Shown: piece by piece, positions 39,358 to 49,627 of the stretch
Numbering within the stretch: position 1 is the first letter of the stretch
How the letters are laid out: every line of letters starts with the position of its first letter
Assembly: GCA_016584305.1 (NCBI GenBank)
Contig: JACEEZ010005964.1
Coordinates: 30,905-94,904, forward strand
Source of the DNA: Chionoecetes opilio
Lineage: Eukaryota; Arthropoda; Malacostraca; Decapoda; Majidae
Direction: 5' to 3'
Length of the DNA: 64,000 bases
Notes under the pieces: model-generated
The model's input: only the letters and a program-made list of their open reading frames with translations
Told to the model about the DNA's origin: nothing
Databases searched by the model: none
Made by a program: the position numbers and the translations under genes

Positions 39358-39472
39358 TTTTTAAGCTTGGACCTCATTAACACCACAACAGCGATACTTA
39401 CTGAGGCTCACGGCTACACTGACCACGGGAGGTGCCTACCCAACGCTCTGCCTACGTGTGTTGCCAAATTAT

Positions 39473-40072
39473 TGTTACGCTACTCCTCTCCTGGACCTCA
39501 CCACACCACTGCCTGCAGGTGTCTCAGGTGAGGCTGTGCAGAAGAGACGTGGGTACAATACCCACTCCTGCTAGACTTACTTCCACAGCCCTTCCTCAGT
39601 TCGGTGTGTTACGGCGAGGCGAGCTAGTATATCACGAGGTCAATCAAAACCGAAGGAAAACACTCAGGAGGTTTCTTTGTTTACTGAGAAAGCCACAAGC
39701 CACAAGCACAAAGCACAAAGCACAAAGAGTACATATGTGTGTACGTCATTTCCCTCCAATCGCTTCTAGATTGTCGCAATGCAAGAGACGTTACCACACC
39801 ACAGTCACAGTCCCCCCACCACCACCACAACACCACCACGCGTTTCTTCCTCCACGGAGCGACGCGCCTGTCTCCCGAGGCCTCAAACCTTTCTGTCTGC
39901 CAAGAGGAAGGAGCGGCACCATGCTCACGTCCTCCCCCGGCCCACCCCCACACACACCCCACCCTATCGCATTCAAGGTCGCCCGACGCATCATACCCTC
40001 ACACACTGCCTCGCCACCACCAGTTCATACATACACACACACTTACATGATTACAGTATTACAATCGTAACA
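39473..40072 (-). repeat. LTR, 3' copy
   Basis: A 600 bp sequence beginning TGTTACGCTACTCC and ending CAATCGTAACA. It is highly similar to the right copy, differing by a few small indels, which suggests fairly recent insertion. Confidence 0.85.
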
Positions 40073-40087
40073 CTACCCCTCCCTTTC
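40073..40087 (-). promoter_or_regulatory. Polypurine tract
   Basis: Minus strand GAAAGGGAGGGGTAG immediately upstream of the 3' LTR, the expected site for plus-strand DNA priming. Confidence 0.7.
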
Positions 40088-40711
40088 AACATAAGACGTC
40101 CTCGTCTGTAACATCAAACATTTTCCACAACAGCAAATAATATGAAACAAACATCCACATCCTAAATTAGCACTCAAGAAAAATGCAGAAACACACAACA
40201 ATAATAAAATTCCTCTTGACAATTACATATTTTTCCCCCACCCCATCACCCCTCCTCCTCCTCTTCAACCTCCAACACTCCACCACAACATTACAACCAC
40301 CCGTTAACCACCGCAGGCAGACTGCGCACCGCGCGTCACCTCCGCCACCACCTCCTCACCACCACTACATGCCACACCACAGCTTTGAGCTGCCAGACCC
40401 TACATCGCCATCTACCAGCCGCCCCTGCAGTGTCGGAAAGTCACCAGGCAGCCCTTCTCTTTCCCCGCCCGCGAGATACCTCCAGCAGGAACCCCGAGCA
40501 TGCTACCTCAACCGCAGGCGCCACAACCACAGGGACTTCCTCCACCCTTGGCTCGCCTCAGAGGTAGCCACAGTCCAGGAGACCACACTCCACTGGACCC
40601 CCCACAGCTCCCCTCGTTCCCACTGCTCTAGTCTCGCGGTGGAAAGGTGCCACGACCCTCCTGACAGACCATGCCCTCCACTGCAGAACGCCGGTGAAGG
40701 TGCGGGAGAAA

Positions 40712-41667
40712 CTAGCAGGCACGCACTGGGCCGCCTGTATGATAGAAGGCACGTCGGAGCCTTCCTCCACCATCATCCACCTGCCACAGCTTCGGTGGAG
40801 GCCACCCACTGCGCTCGCCATCCTCTTGGTAGCGCAGAAGAGGCAGGTATGGGGACCCCTCCTTCATCCTGGCTCTCCGAGGCCTCCACCGTTTGTCCCG
40901 CGGCTTCCACCGTTTGTCCCGCGGCTTCCACCGTTTACCACGCCTGCGGCCCTTCTTCGGGTAGCCCCATGCCGAGGCGAAGTGAGCGGATCTCTTGCCC
41001 TTCCACATCCGTCTGGGCGGCAGACACCCAGCAAGGCCCTTCCTGACTCTTACGCTGCTTGCCAGCGCCGCCAAACGGGCCCGGCAGACCCTCCATGCCG
41101 CCTTTCCGTCAGACAGCGACGATCCACGCCCTCCTGAACGGCCACGCCCTGCAGGGTGGCCCTGGGATGACGAAGGCGAGGCAGGCAGGGGAGGAGAGGA
41201 AGGTGTAGGGGTGGGCGGTGCGCCTCCTGAAGTAGGCGGGGCAGGAAGGGGAGGATTGGAGCGCCGTTCATCCGGAACCACCTCCTTCGGGACGCCACCG
41301 GCGAGCAAGGGCACCTCCCCCCCGTCCCCCTCTCTGGACCGACGCACGCCTCACCCTGCATCAGGTCTGCAGGGGCGTCACCCAGGGACAGGGGCAGCTC
41401 TTCTTCCCTTATCGCCTGGTGCAATGTTGCCAGCTCACTTCTGCACTTAGTCAGTCCTCTAAGAGCGACTCTAAGCTCGCGTGTCCTCACTTCCGCCCTC
41501 TCTTCCGCCTCCCTTGCTTGTACGGCCTGTACGTTCATTTTCCCCATCATAGCGGTAAGGAGTGTCATTACGTCGGGTTTCTGCTCATCGCCTGAGTCTC
41601 CGTCCTTTTCAACACTGTCCTTTTCAACACTTGGCATGCGCGCGCCTTTGTTTCCCAGCACGACCAT
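40712..41667 (-). pseudogene. gag-like protein of the LTR element
   Basis: The minus-strand frame starts MVVLGNKGARMPSVEKD and has a predicted coiled coil of about 60 residues (MTLLTAMMGKMNVQAVQA, then EERAEVRTRELR). It runs into Pro/Arg-rich sequence and stops at 41050. An overlapping frame from 41347 to 40712 continues with proline-rich and basic sequence, including a KRWKPRD motif repeated three times from a 21 bp DNA repeat at 40880-40945. N-terminal coiled coil and low-complexity basic regions are typical of gag proteins of Gypsy-type arthropod elements. No CCHC knuckle is clear. It would form the particle that packages element RNA. A frameshift or a second gene could explain the two frames. 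Confidence 0.5.
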
Positions 41668-41728
41668 CCCGCCGTCATTTTGAACCTCGTGCTACACTCA
41701 CCGGCTCTCACCCTAACACACTCAAATT

Positions 41729-41746
41729 CCACTTCCTGACACCAAT
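41729..41746 (-). promoter_or_regulatory. Primer-binding-site-like sequence
   Basis: ATTGGTGTCAGGAAGTGG on the minus strand directly after the 5' LTR. TGG at or near the LTR junction is the usual start of a tRNA 3'-end complement. The primer tRNA is not identified. Confidence 0.6.
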
Positions 41747-42310
41747 TGTTACGCTACTCCTCTCCTGGACCTCACCACACCACTGCAGGTGTCTCAGGTG
41801 AGGCTGTGCAGAAGAGGCGTGGTTACAATACCCACTGCTGCTAGACTTACTTCCACAGCCCTTCCTCAGTTCGGTGTGTTACGGCGAGGCGAGCTAGTAT
41901 ATCACGAGGTCAATCAAAGGCGAAGGAAAACACTCAGGAGGTTTCTTTGTTTACTGAGAAAGCCACAAGCCACAAGCACAAAGCACAAAGCACAAAGAGT
42001 ACATATGTGTGTACGTCATTTCCCTCCAATCGCTTCTAGATTGTCGCAAGACAAGAGACGTTACCACACCACAGTCACAGTCCCCCCACCACCACAACCA
42101 CACAGTCCCCCCACCACCACCACAACACCACCACGCGACTCTTCCTCCACGGAGCGACGCGCCTGTCTCTCCCGAGGCCTCAAATCTTTCTGACTGCCAA
42201 GAGGAAGGAGCGGCACCATGCTCACGTCCTCCCCCGGCCCACCCCCACACACACCCCACCCTCTCGCATTCAAGGTCGCCCGACGCATCATACCCTCACA
42301 CACTGCCTCG
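41747..42310 (-). repeat. LTR, 5' copy, major part
   Basis: Matches the left LTR to about CACTGCCTCGCCAC, where the foldback element is inserted. The LTR resumes at about 50188 (CCACCACCA..TCATACACACACA) and ends near 50245. Confidence 0.85.
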
Positions 42311-42534
42311 CCACTGTAGCGGTCTGGGAGGTTTGGTTATCCAGAAGGTTGTGTTTTCGGATGCCATGTAGCGCGCCAGAGGTACGATGTTTACTTTTAA
42401 TTTCATCCCGCCGCGCGGAGAGGCAACAGCTTGCTCCCGGCTCCTGCCTCACCCCAGCCGACCCCACGGCCGGAGATTTCCGTGGCGGATTAATTCGCCG
42501 TAGGATACTCTGGGTGGATTTAACCACTCATCTT

Positions 42535-43060
42535 CATCATTTATACATTTTTTCTCATCTTCACTGTCTTTCTTAAGTATATCTTTTGCGTCATATTACC
42601 CAGTAATGTGAATATATATAAGCACACTCGATGAGAGACGAATCTTCTTGTAAATCAAGGAAGCGTAGCTTTGCTTGTTACTCAATCACGGGGAAGCGAG
42701 ACCACAGCTGAGGCAGCGGCCTCTCTCAACTGCCTGTTGTTCTTCGTCAGGTGGCAGCCTGTCCCTCCACAATATCGGTGTAATGCATCTCACCATGTAG
42801 CGACATGATTTGTTCTCCGTCAGGAAGCAGCCTAGCTGCCATTCCTCAGTCAAGAGGCAGCTCGGCATATCTCACCATGTAGCGACCTCATTTTGTTCTC
42901 ATTATTTATACATTATTTTTCACCTTCACTGTCTTTTTACGTATATCTTTTGCGTCTCGTTACACAGTAATGTGAATTAATATAAGCGCACTCGATGAGA
43001 TACTTAATTACTGTACGAATCCTATAGTTGTAAATAAAGGTAGCGTAGCTTTGCTGTTAA
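42535..43060 (+). repeat. Subterminal direct repeats within foldback arm
   Basis: A block with TTTATACATT, CTTCACTGTCTTT, GTATATCTTTTGCGTC, AGTAATGTGAAT, CACTCGATGAGA and AGCGTAGCTTTGCT occurs at 42535-42680 and again at 42897-43060. CTCACCATGTAGCGAC occurs twice between them. A TATATATAAGCACAC stretch could be promoter-like. Equivalent blocks lie in the right arm in reverse complement. Confidence 0.75.
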
Positions 43061-43910
43061 AATTTGGCCTTCCTTGTCTACCTAGTACATGTAGCTATAG
43101 GTGGCAGGACATGACAGGTTCTGGCTTTCCGGTTTTTTCCCCTTACTGAATGAAGTTTTAATTTTCAGTGATTGCATTTGTTTATATATTTGCTTCCTCT
43201 TATCTGAGGAAATCTTCGTATTGAAGTCGTCATCGGTATAGCTGGTATTTCAAAGTAGCCTACTATATAGGCTATAATTAACTTGAGCTTATCTAGAATG
43301 GAAATTCATTCTCACACAAAATGCACCATGGTGAGCAGCTAGTTGGTGGAAGTAAAAAAAATCTGCTCTAGCTGACTCTTGTCACTTAATTTTTAGTCTA
43401 CTACGGTAGCCGTCCCTATATGCCCTATAGTGAAAATGGAACTGTTGAGTACAGTAAGGTTTTATGCTTGAAATGTAATGTACACATCCTAAGGATGCAG
43501 AAACTGCTGGATGCTGATTTGCATTTGTTGAGCAATTTGCATTATTGACCTAATTAGCATATTCGTATTATCTTCCTTATTAAACCGCCTATAGAGTTCC
43601 TATGGGTGTCTAGACCTAAGTTTTAAGTTCTCAATGATGTAAAACTGCAAGATGCTACTGTGTATATTTTAATTTTGTCCATAAATTGTCTAATTAGCAT
43701 ATTGATTAGGTATGTCACGAAATTACGAATATATTCCCTATTTGACATAGCTTATGTTCTAAATAAAAGCAAAAATCTGTTTTGAATTTAATATTCTAAA
43801 TCAACATATTTGTTCTTTAAATCAACAATTAGCACTGTGCACAATGGAGTTGTCGTGGAAATGGTCTGATTGGAGTCAATAATGAAACATCGTCTGGTCA
43901 ACTACAAGTA

Positions 43911-44201
43911 GTGTTAGTGTGTTGGAGTAGTGTTAGTGTATTGGAGTAGTGTTAGTGTATTGGAGTAGTGTTAGTGTATTGGAGTAGTGTTAGTGTATTG
44001 GAGTAGTGTTAGTGTATTGGAGTAGTGTTAGTGTATTGGAGTAGTGTTAGTGTATTGGAGTAGTGTTAGTGTATTGGAGTAGTGTTAGTGTATTGGAGTA
44101 GTGTTAGTGTATTGGAGTAGTGTTAGTGTATTGGAGTAGTGTTAGTGTATTGGAGTAGTGTTAGTGTATTGGAGTAGTGTTAGTGTATTGGAGTAGTGTT
44201 A
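43911..44201 (+). repeat. 19 bp minisatellite, left part (~15 units)
   Basis: Unit GTGTTAGTGTATTGGAGTA, nearly perfect. The first unit has a G variant (GTGTTGG). The array is interrupted at TA 44200-44201 and resumes at 45242-45412 in the same orientation with about nine more units. Confidence 0.95.
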
Positions 44202-45241
44202 CAAAGCGCGCCAAAGCATTGTTCGCGACATCATAACACAGCGCTTCCATACGGGAATTCAGAAAATGTACTCTATGGCAGCCTACTGACTTCCGAGAGA
44301 GATATCTTACATATGGCAGCTTGTTTAAGGCACGGGCAGTCCATCAAGACCGTTGAGGAATGTTCAGATGCCACTTGTCAATTATAGACGAAGCATTTAA
44401 AAAAGTATCGCCTTCCTTCCCGCGAGTAATTTGAACAGACGCGCATTGGTATAAATATCATTATTTGCATAATGAGTGGCAAGAAAGACCTAACAAAAGA
44501 GCAAATTAAAGTTATTGTATCTCTACACAAGGCAGAGAGGCCAGTGGAAGAAATATCAAGGATTGTGGATGTTACGAGGAGATGTGTGCATAAGTGGGTG
44601 GAGAGTTTGACGGTGGGTTGCACCGTCGCGACAGCCGCGACACCAGAACATTATAAGTGGCCAGGGCGAGGATGTAAAACCTCAGCAAGCACCCTAAATG
44701 TCATGAAACGTCAAGTGGATGCCCATCCTCAATTAAGAGCAAGAAAAATATTGCGATATGACTTTTACATCCTCGCCCTGGCCACTTATAATGTTCTGGT
44801 GTCGCGGCTGCCGCGACATCGCCAACCCACCGTGAAACATTCCACCCACTTATGCACACATCTCCTCGTAACATCCACAATCCTTGATATTTCTTCCACT
44901 GGCCTCTCTGCCTTGTGTAGAGATACAATAACTTTAATTTGCTCCTTTGTTAGGTCTTTCTTGCCATTCATTATGCAAATAATGATATTTATACCAATGC
45001 GCGTCTGTTCAAATTACTCGCGGGAAGGAAGGCGATACTTTTTTAAATGCTTCGTCTATAATTGACAAGTGGCATCTGAACATTCCTCAACGGTCTTGAT
45101 GGACTGCCCGTGCCTTAAACAAGCTGCCATATGTAAGATATCTCTCTCGGAAGTCAGTAGGCTGCCATAGAGTACATTTTCTGAATTCCCGTATGGAAGC
45201 GCTGTGTTATGATGTCGCGAACAATGCTTTGGCGCGCTGTG
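44202..45241. mobile_element. Tc1/mariner-derived foldback element
   Basis: A 1040 bp palindrome, arms 44202-44679 and 44763-45241, loop 83 bp. The ends are CAAAGCGCGCCAAAGC and, in complement, CACAGCGCGCCAAAGC. The flanking dinucleotide TA is present on both sides (44200-44201, 45242-45243). Removing the element and one TA restores the 19 bp minisatellite unit exactly. Each arm is a copy of the 5' half of a Tc1-type transposon, including the start of its transposase. Confidence 0.95.
44472..44765 (+). pseudogene. Tc1-like transposase N-terminus (HTH DNA-binding region)
   Basis: MSGKKDLTKEQIKVIVSLHK starts a helix-turn-helix region (VEEISRIVDVTRRCVHKWVE) like the paired-type DNA-binding domain of Tc1 transposases. 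A damaged linker follows, and in the loop KTSASTLNVMKRQVDAHPQL, the second helix-turn-helix. The DDE catalytic domain is absent. The frame stays open through the opposite arm to 45065, giving 197 codons, the latter half being antisense. The mirrored start on the minus strand is at 44971. If translated, the product could bind Tc1 ends without cutting; that role is inference. Confidence 0.75.
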
Positions 45242-45412
45242 TAGTGTATTGGAGTAGTGTTAGTGTATTGGAGTAGTGTTAGTGTATTGGAGTAGTGTTA
45301 GTGTATTGGAGTAGTGTTAGTGTATTGGAGAAGTGTTAGTGTGTTGGAGTAGTGTTAGTGTATTGGAGTAGTGTTAGTGTATTGGAGTAGTGTTAGTGTG
45401 TTGGAGTAGTGT
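45242..45412 (+). repeat. 19 bp minisatellite, right part (~9 units)
   Basis: Continuation of the array at 43911-44201 after the foldback. Some units have GTGTTGG or GAGAAG variants. Confidence 0.95.
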
Positions 45413-46065
45413 ATCAAAATCAAGAACTGGAACTGTCGACGAAAATAGGCAGATTAAATAAAATGAAATGAAAATATGAGTGTTAATATGATTTGACTAA
45501 TGCTTCATGTTCGCTTATAATGTCAGATTACTGTGATAAATAATGCTCTTATGTATATGCAGGTTGTTTTCTCCTCTAACTCATAGAGTTATGTACACAT
45601 TTATATAGCTAACCTGCCACTTATAGAGATAATCTGAAGGCATATTTTTGCAGCAACAGGACATTCTGAAACAGAAGAACTCCCCATTCTTTATATTTTT
45701 GATTTGTCAAACATTATTGTTTTCAACTTAACTAAATTCAATTTACCTAAACTAAATCAATTGCTAACCTAGCTTTTCTAACTAATGAAATCTGGATAGT
45801 TTAGTAGCTGTCTATTAAATTATCAATCGTATTATCACATATCATTGCTGCCACATATTACACATCTGGAGCTGAAATACCTCCTCCGCCACCTTCGCCC
45901 GGGCCCTGTATATGTATCCTAACTAGTAAAAATATAACCAACAATTTCCATTCTTACCTAATAACCTAACTACCCTAACTGGTGGGTAAAAAAGGGGTAT
46001 TTAAGATTAAAGGGTATAAAGTATTTCTGTATAATGAAAAGGTATAAATAATTGAAATCACAGCA
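45413..46065. other. Unannotated AT-rich spacer
   Basis: No frame, repeat or RNA structure recognised within the foldback spacer here. Confidence 0.6.
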
Positions 46066-46441
46066 AAAGAAATGGTAAATATGCATTTTCAACCAATACT
46101 CCCTATTGACCAATACTCTTCTGAAATAACTGGCGGGGCTCCACCATCCAGACCTAAACTAACCTAGCTCTAACCTGGGCATTGATTACATAACCTTAGC
46201 TCACTGAGGCCGGGGGTTTCGCTCACCACCAGATCCCCCTTGTTATTTTTTTTTTATTCCTGCCGGCGGTAAATGTGCAGTTTCAACCAATACTCTCCTG
46301 GCATAACTGGGGGAGCTGCTCTCCCCCAGAACCCCCCATTAGTTAACTAACCTAACCTGGGCATTGATTACGCAACCTTACCTCACTAGGGGGGTTTCAC
46401 CCCCCCAGACCACCTTGTGTTATTTTTTGTATGGGTTATAA
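46066..46441 (+). repeat. Direct repeat of ~185 bp, two diverged copies
   Basis: The blocks TTTCAACCAATACTC, AACCTGGGCATTGATTAC, AACCTTA..CTCACT and GGGTTTC..CC..TTGT.TTATTTTT occur in the same order at 46066-46259 and 46263-46441. Confidence 0.75.
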
Positions 46442-46639
46442 ATACTCCTTAGCGATGAGAACGAAACGTTCAGGATACTTAACGGTAAAATTCTAGTGTT
46501 TGCCCATACTCTCCCACTTCCCCCAAACAAGTTTGGGGACCTGTGGGAATGCGGGGTTTTCAGGTGGGGAACAAATTATGCGTCGGAAACACGTAATTTA
46601 AGAGTTGTGTAGGGAGGGGGGTAGAATTCCCTAGATCTA

Positions 46640-47020
46640 GAGAAATTTGCCTAACCAAAATTAACCTAACCTAGCGGGGGTTTTGACCCACCAATAAGCT
46701 AACCTAACCAAATCTAACCTAAGCTAACCTAACTAAATTTAACCTAAGCTAACCTAACCTAACCAAATCTAACCTATCCTAACCAAATCTAACCTAACCT
46801 AACCAAAACGTGTGACCTTGACGATCCACACATAATGATGACCGAAGTGTCGAGAACCCCCCTCAACCCCCCGCTATAGGAGGTTAGGTTAGATTTGTTT
46901 AGGTTAGGTTAGATTTGGTTAGATTAGGGTAGGTTATATTTGGGTAGGTTAGGTTAGATTTGGTTAGGTTAGGTTAGCTTTGGTTAGCTTAGGTTAGATT
47001 TAGTTAGGTTAGCTTAGGAC
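46640..47020. repeat. Inverted CTAACC / GGTTAG arrays
   Basis: Positions 46650-46810 are degenerate repeats of AACCTAACC with AAATCT interruptions. Positions 46880-47015 are the complementary GGTTAG form, so the pair forms an inner inverted repeat around ~70 bp. The hexamer-like words resemble the arthropod telomere repeat TTAGG, but the spacing is irregular. Confidence 0.8.
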
Positions 47021-47590
47021 TTAGGATCAGATTTACATCATTGAGAACTTAAAACTTAGGTCTAGGCACCCATAGGAACTCTATAGGCGGTTTAATAAGG
47101 AAGATAATACGAATATGCTAATTAGGTCAATAATGCAAATTGCTCAACAAATGCAAATTAGCATCCAGCAGTTTCTGCATCCTTAGGATGTGTACATTAC
47201 ATTTCAAGCATAAAACCTTACTGTACTCAACAGTTCCATTTTCACTATAGGGCATATAGGGACGGCTACCGTAGTAGACTAAAAATTAAGTGACAAGAGT
47301 AAGCTAGAGCAGATTTTTTTTACTTACACCAACTAGCTGCTCACCATGGTGCATTTTGTGTGAGAATGAATTTCCATTCTAGATAAGCTCAAGTTAATTA
47401 TAGCCTATATAGTAGGCTACCATGAAATACCAGCTATACCGATGACGACTTCAATACGAAGATTTCCTAAGATAAGAGGAAGTAAATATATAAACAAATG
47501 CAATCACTGAAAATTAAAACTTTATTCAGAAAGGGGGAAAAACGGAAGCCAGAACCTGTCATGCCCTGCCACCTATAGCTACATGTACTA

Positions 47591-49043
47591 TAGTCTATTC
47601 ACTTAAGCTGGATTCTTGGTAGCTGCTCGCTGCCTAGACGAGTTTGTAAGGACGTCGTTGATTGGCTGATAGACTCGGGCTGGGTGGCGATGGTGGTGGT
47701 ACTTGCCTCGCCGCAACCCAAAACCCTTGCCTTGCCTTAGAAAAATATTCATATTTCTTGACTTTACTCATCTCTTATACAAGATAGGCCTATTTTGTTT
47801 GCATCAGTGAATCAGGCAGTGATTGTTCAACAACAACACGCCATTCATAACTCAATAGGGTAAAAAATAAAGTCATGACTGACTATCACAAGAGTAGACG
47901 GACTTTTAGGTTTTCAGTGCATTGAAATGTTGTACTCCTACCCGATATTACCAAGCTACCAGATGATATTTATGAAAGCTGAGCCTACCATCGTGTTCAT
48001 AATACATTGCTGCATATCATGAGCATAAAACAATTACACTAAGACTACACTAATATTAAGATAATTGAAGGAAAGTAAAAGAGTGTATAAACATTTTTTC
48101 TTGCTTATTTTGCTTCAACTCGCTGTAACTCCATAAGTTTTGGTCGCATTCAATTTTCAAGAACTGTTTCAAAATCCTTATACTTTTCCGCTTCCTGTGG
48201 TATGTAGCACGTACCAATAAGGAAAAGAGTATGTGGTCAAAATGGCTAAGAAAGTTAAACTACTACTGCAAACTGGCACAGTGACGGGTGAGCATTGCTC
48301 CTATACAGGAGACTTTTTCTTGGGAGAGCAATCAGAGGCTCCACCCGTCACGGCACCAGTTTGAAACAGTTTAACTTTCTTAGCCATTTTGACCACCTAC
48401 TCTTTTCCTTATTGGTACGTGCTACATACCACAGGAAGCGGAAAAGTATAAGAATTTTGAAACAGTTCTTGAAAATTGAATGCGACCAAAACTTATGGAG
48501 TTACAGCGAGTTGAAGCAAAATAAGCAAGAAAGAATTTTTTTCCCCTTTTTTACTTTCCTTCAATTATCTTAATATTGTTTAGTCTTAGTGTAATTTTTT
48601 TATGCTCATGATATGACCCAATGTATTTGAACACGATGGTAGCTCAGCTTTTTAAATTCTCTGGTAGTTTGGGAAATATCGGGTAGGAGTACAACTTTTT
48701 CCAATGCAGGGGAAAACCTAAAAGTCCGCCTACTCATGTGATAGTCATGGGGGACTTTATTTTTTACCCTATTTTTTTAGGAATGGGTTTTTGTTGTTGA
48801 ACAATCACTGCCTGATTCACTGATGCAAACAAAATAGGCCTTCTTGTGAAGGGGTTTGAGAAAAGCCAAGAAATATAAAATATTTTTTTTTAGGAAAAAC
48901 GAAAGGGTTTTGGGTTGAGGCGAGGCAATTTACCACCACCACGCCACGAAACCCCATCAAATCACCCCAATCAGCGACGCCTTAAAAACTCGGCTAGCTC
49001 GAGCAGCCCCAAACCCAGGAATCCAGCTTAAGTGAATAGACTA
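47591..49043. mobile_element. Foldback element B, inserted in foldback A arm
   Basis: A 1453 bp palindrome with ends TAGTCTATTCACTTAAGCTGG and complement, arms about 700 bp each, loop about 48292-48341. TA is duplicated at 47589-47590 and 49044-49045. The left arm of element A supplies the uninterrupted sequence (complement of 43060-43095), so the empty site is known. No protein is recognised. From about 48540 the right arm is homopolymer-expanded. Confidence 0.9.
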
Positions 49044-49435
49044 TAGTGGGTTTAACGGGAAGGCCAAATTTTAACAGAAAAGCTAGTTTACCTTTATTTA
49101 ACTATAGGATTCGTAAAAAATTTTAATTCCTCACGAGGGCTGAATTAATTCACATTACGGGGAAACGAAAACGCAAAAAGATATACGAAAAAAGGGGAAC
49201 AGTAAAAGGTGAAAAAAATGTAAAAATAATGAGAACAAAATGGGGTCGCTACAGGGGTGAAAAACCCCAGCTCCCTCTTGACTGGGGGGAATGGCATGGG
49301 CTGCTTCCTGACGGGAAACAAATCATTTTCGCTCCATGGTGAGTTTTGCATTCCCAACCGATTTTGTGGGGGGGGGACAGGCTGCCCCCTGACGTAGAAA
49401 AAACGGGCATTTTGAGAGGGGCCCGCTCCCCTCAG

Positions 49436-49627
49436 CAAGATCGATAAATTTTATCCTATCTAGAAACTTTGAAAGTACCAACTAAAAATTTTTATTGACT
49501 ATACAAAGCGCCCCCAAAGGGCAGCACAAAAACTAGGCGGCTCGAACCCGCCAAATGCACGGGGACCCTGACTTTTGCGACTCACTTCTCTACCCCCCTT
49601 CCCACCCTGACGGGCCCTGCCTCATTT
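49436..49627 (-). mobile_element. Possible tRNA-derived SINE in right arm of foldback A
   Basis: This block is absent from the matching left arm. On the minus strand it contains GGCGGGTTCGAGCCGCC, B-box-like. A further ~150 bp block without a left-arm match follows at 49640-49790. Both are in error-rich sequence. Confidence 0.35.

Noticed and set aside
39681..40111. Several overlapping His/Thr/Pro-rich open frames in the LTR
   Set aside because: They lie within the LTR, occur in parallel frames on both strands, and reflect CCACCA and CACA low complexity.
43911..45412. CRISPR-like regular repeats
   Set aside because: 19 bp units are contiguous without spacers; it is a minisatellite in a eukaryotic transposon context.
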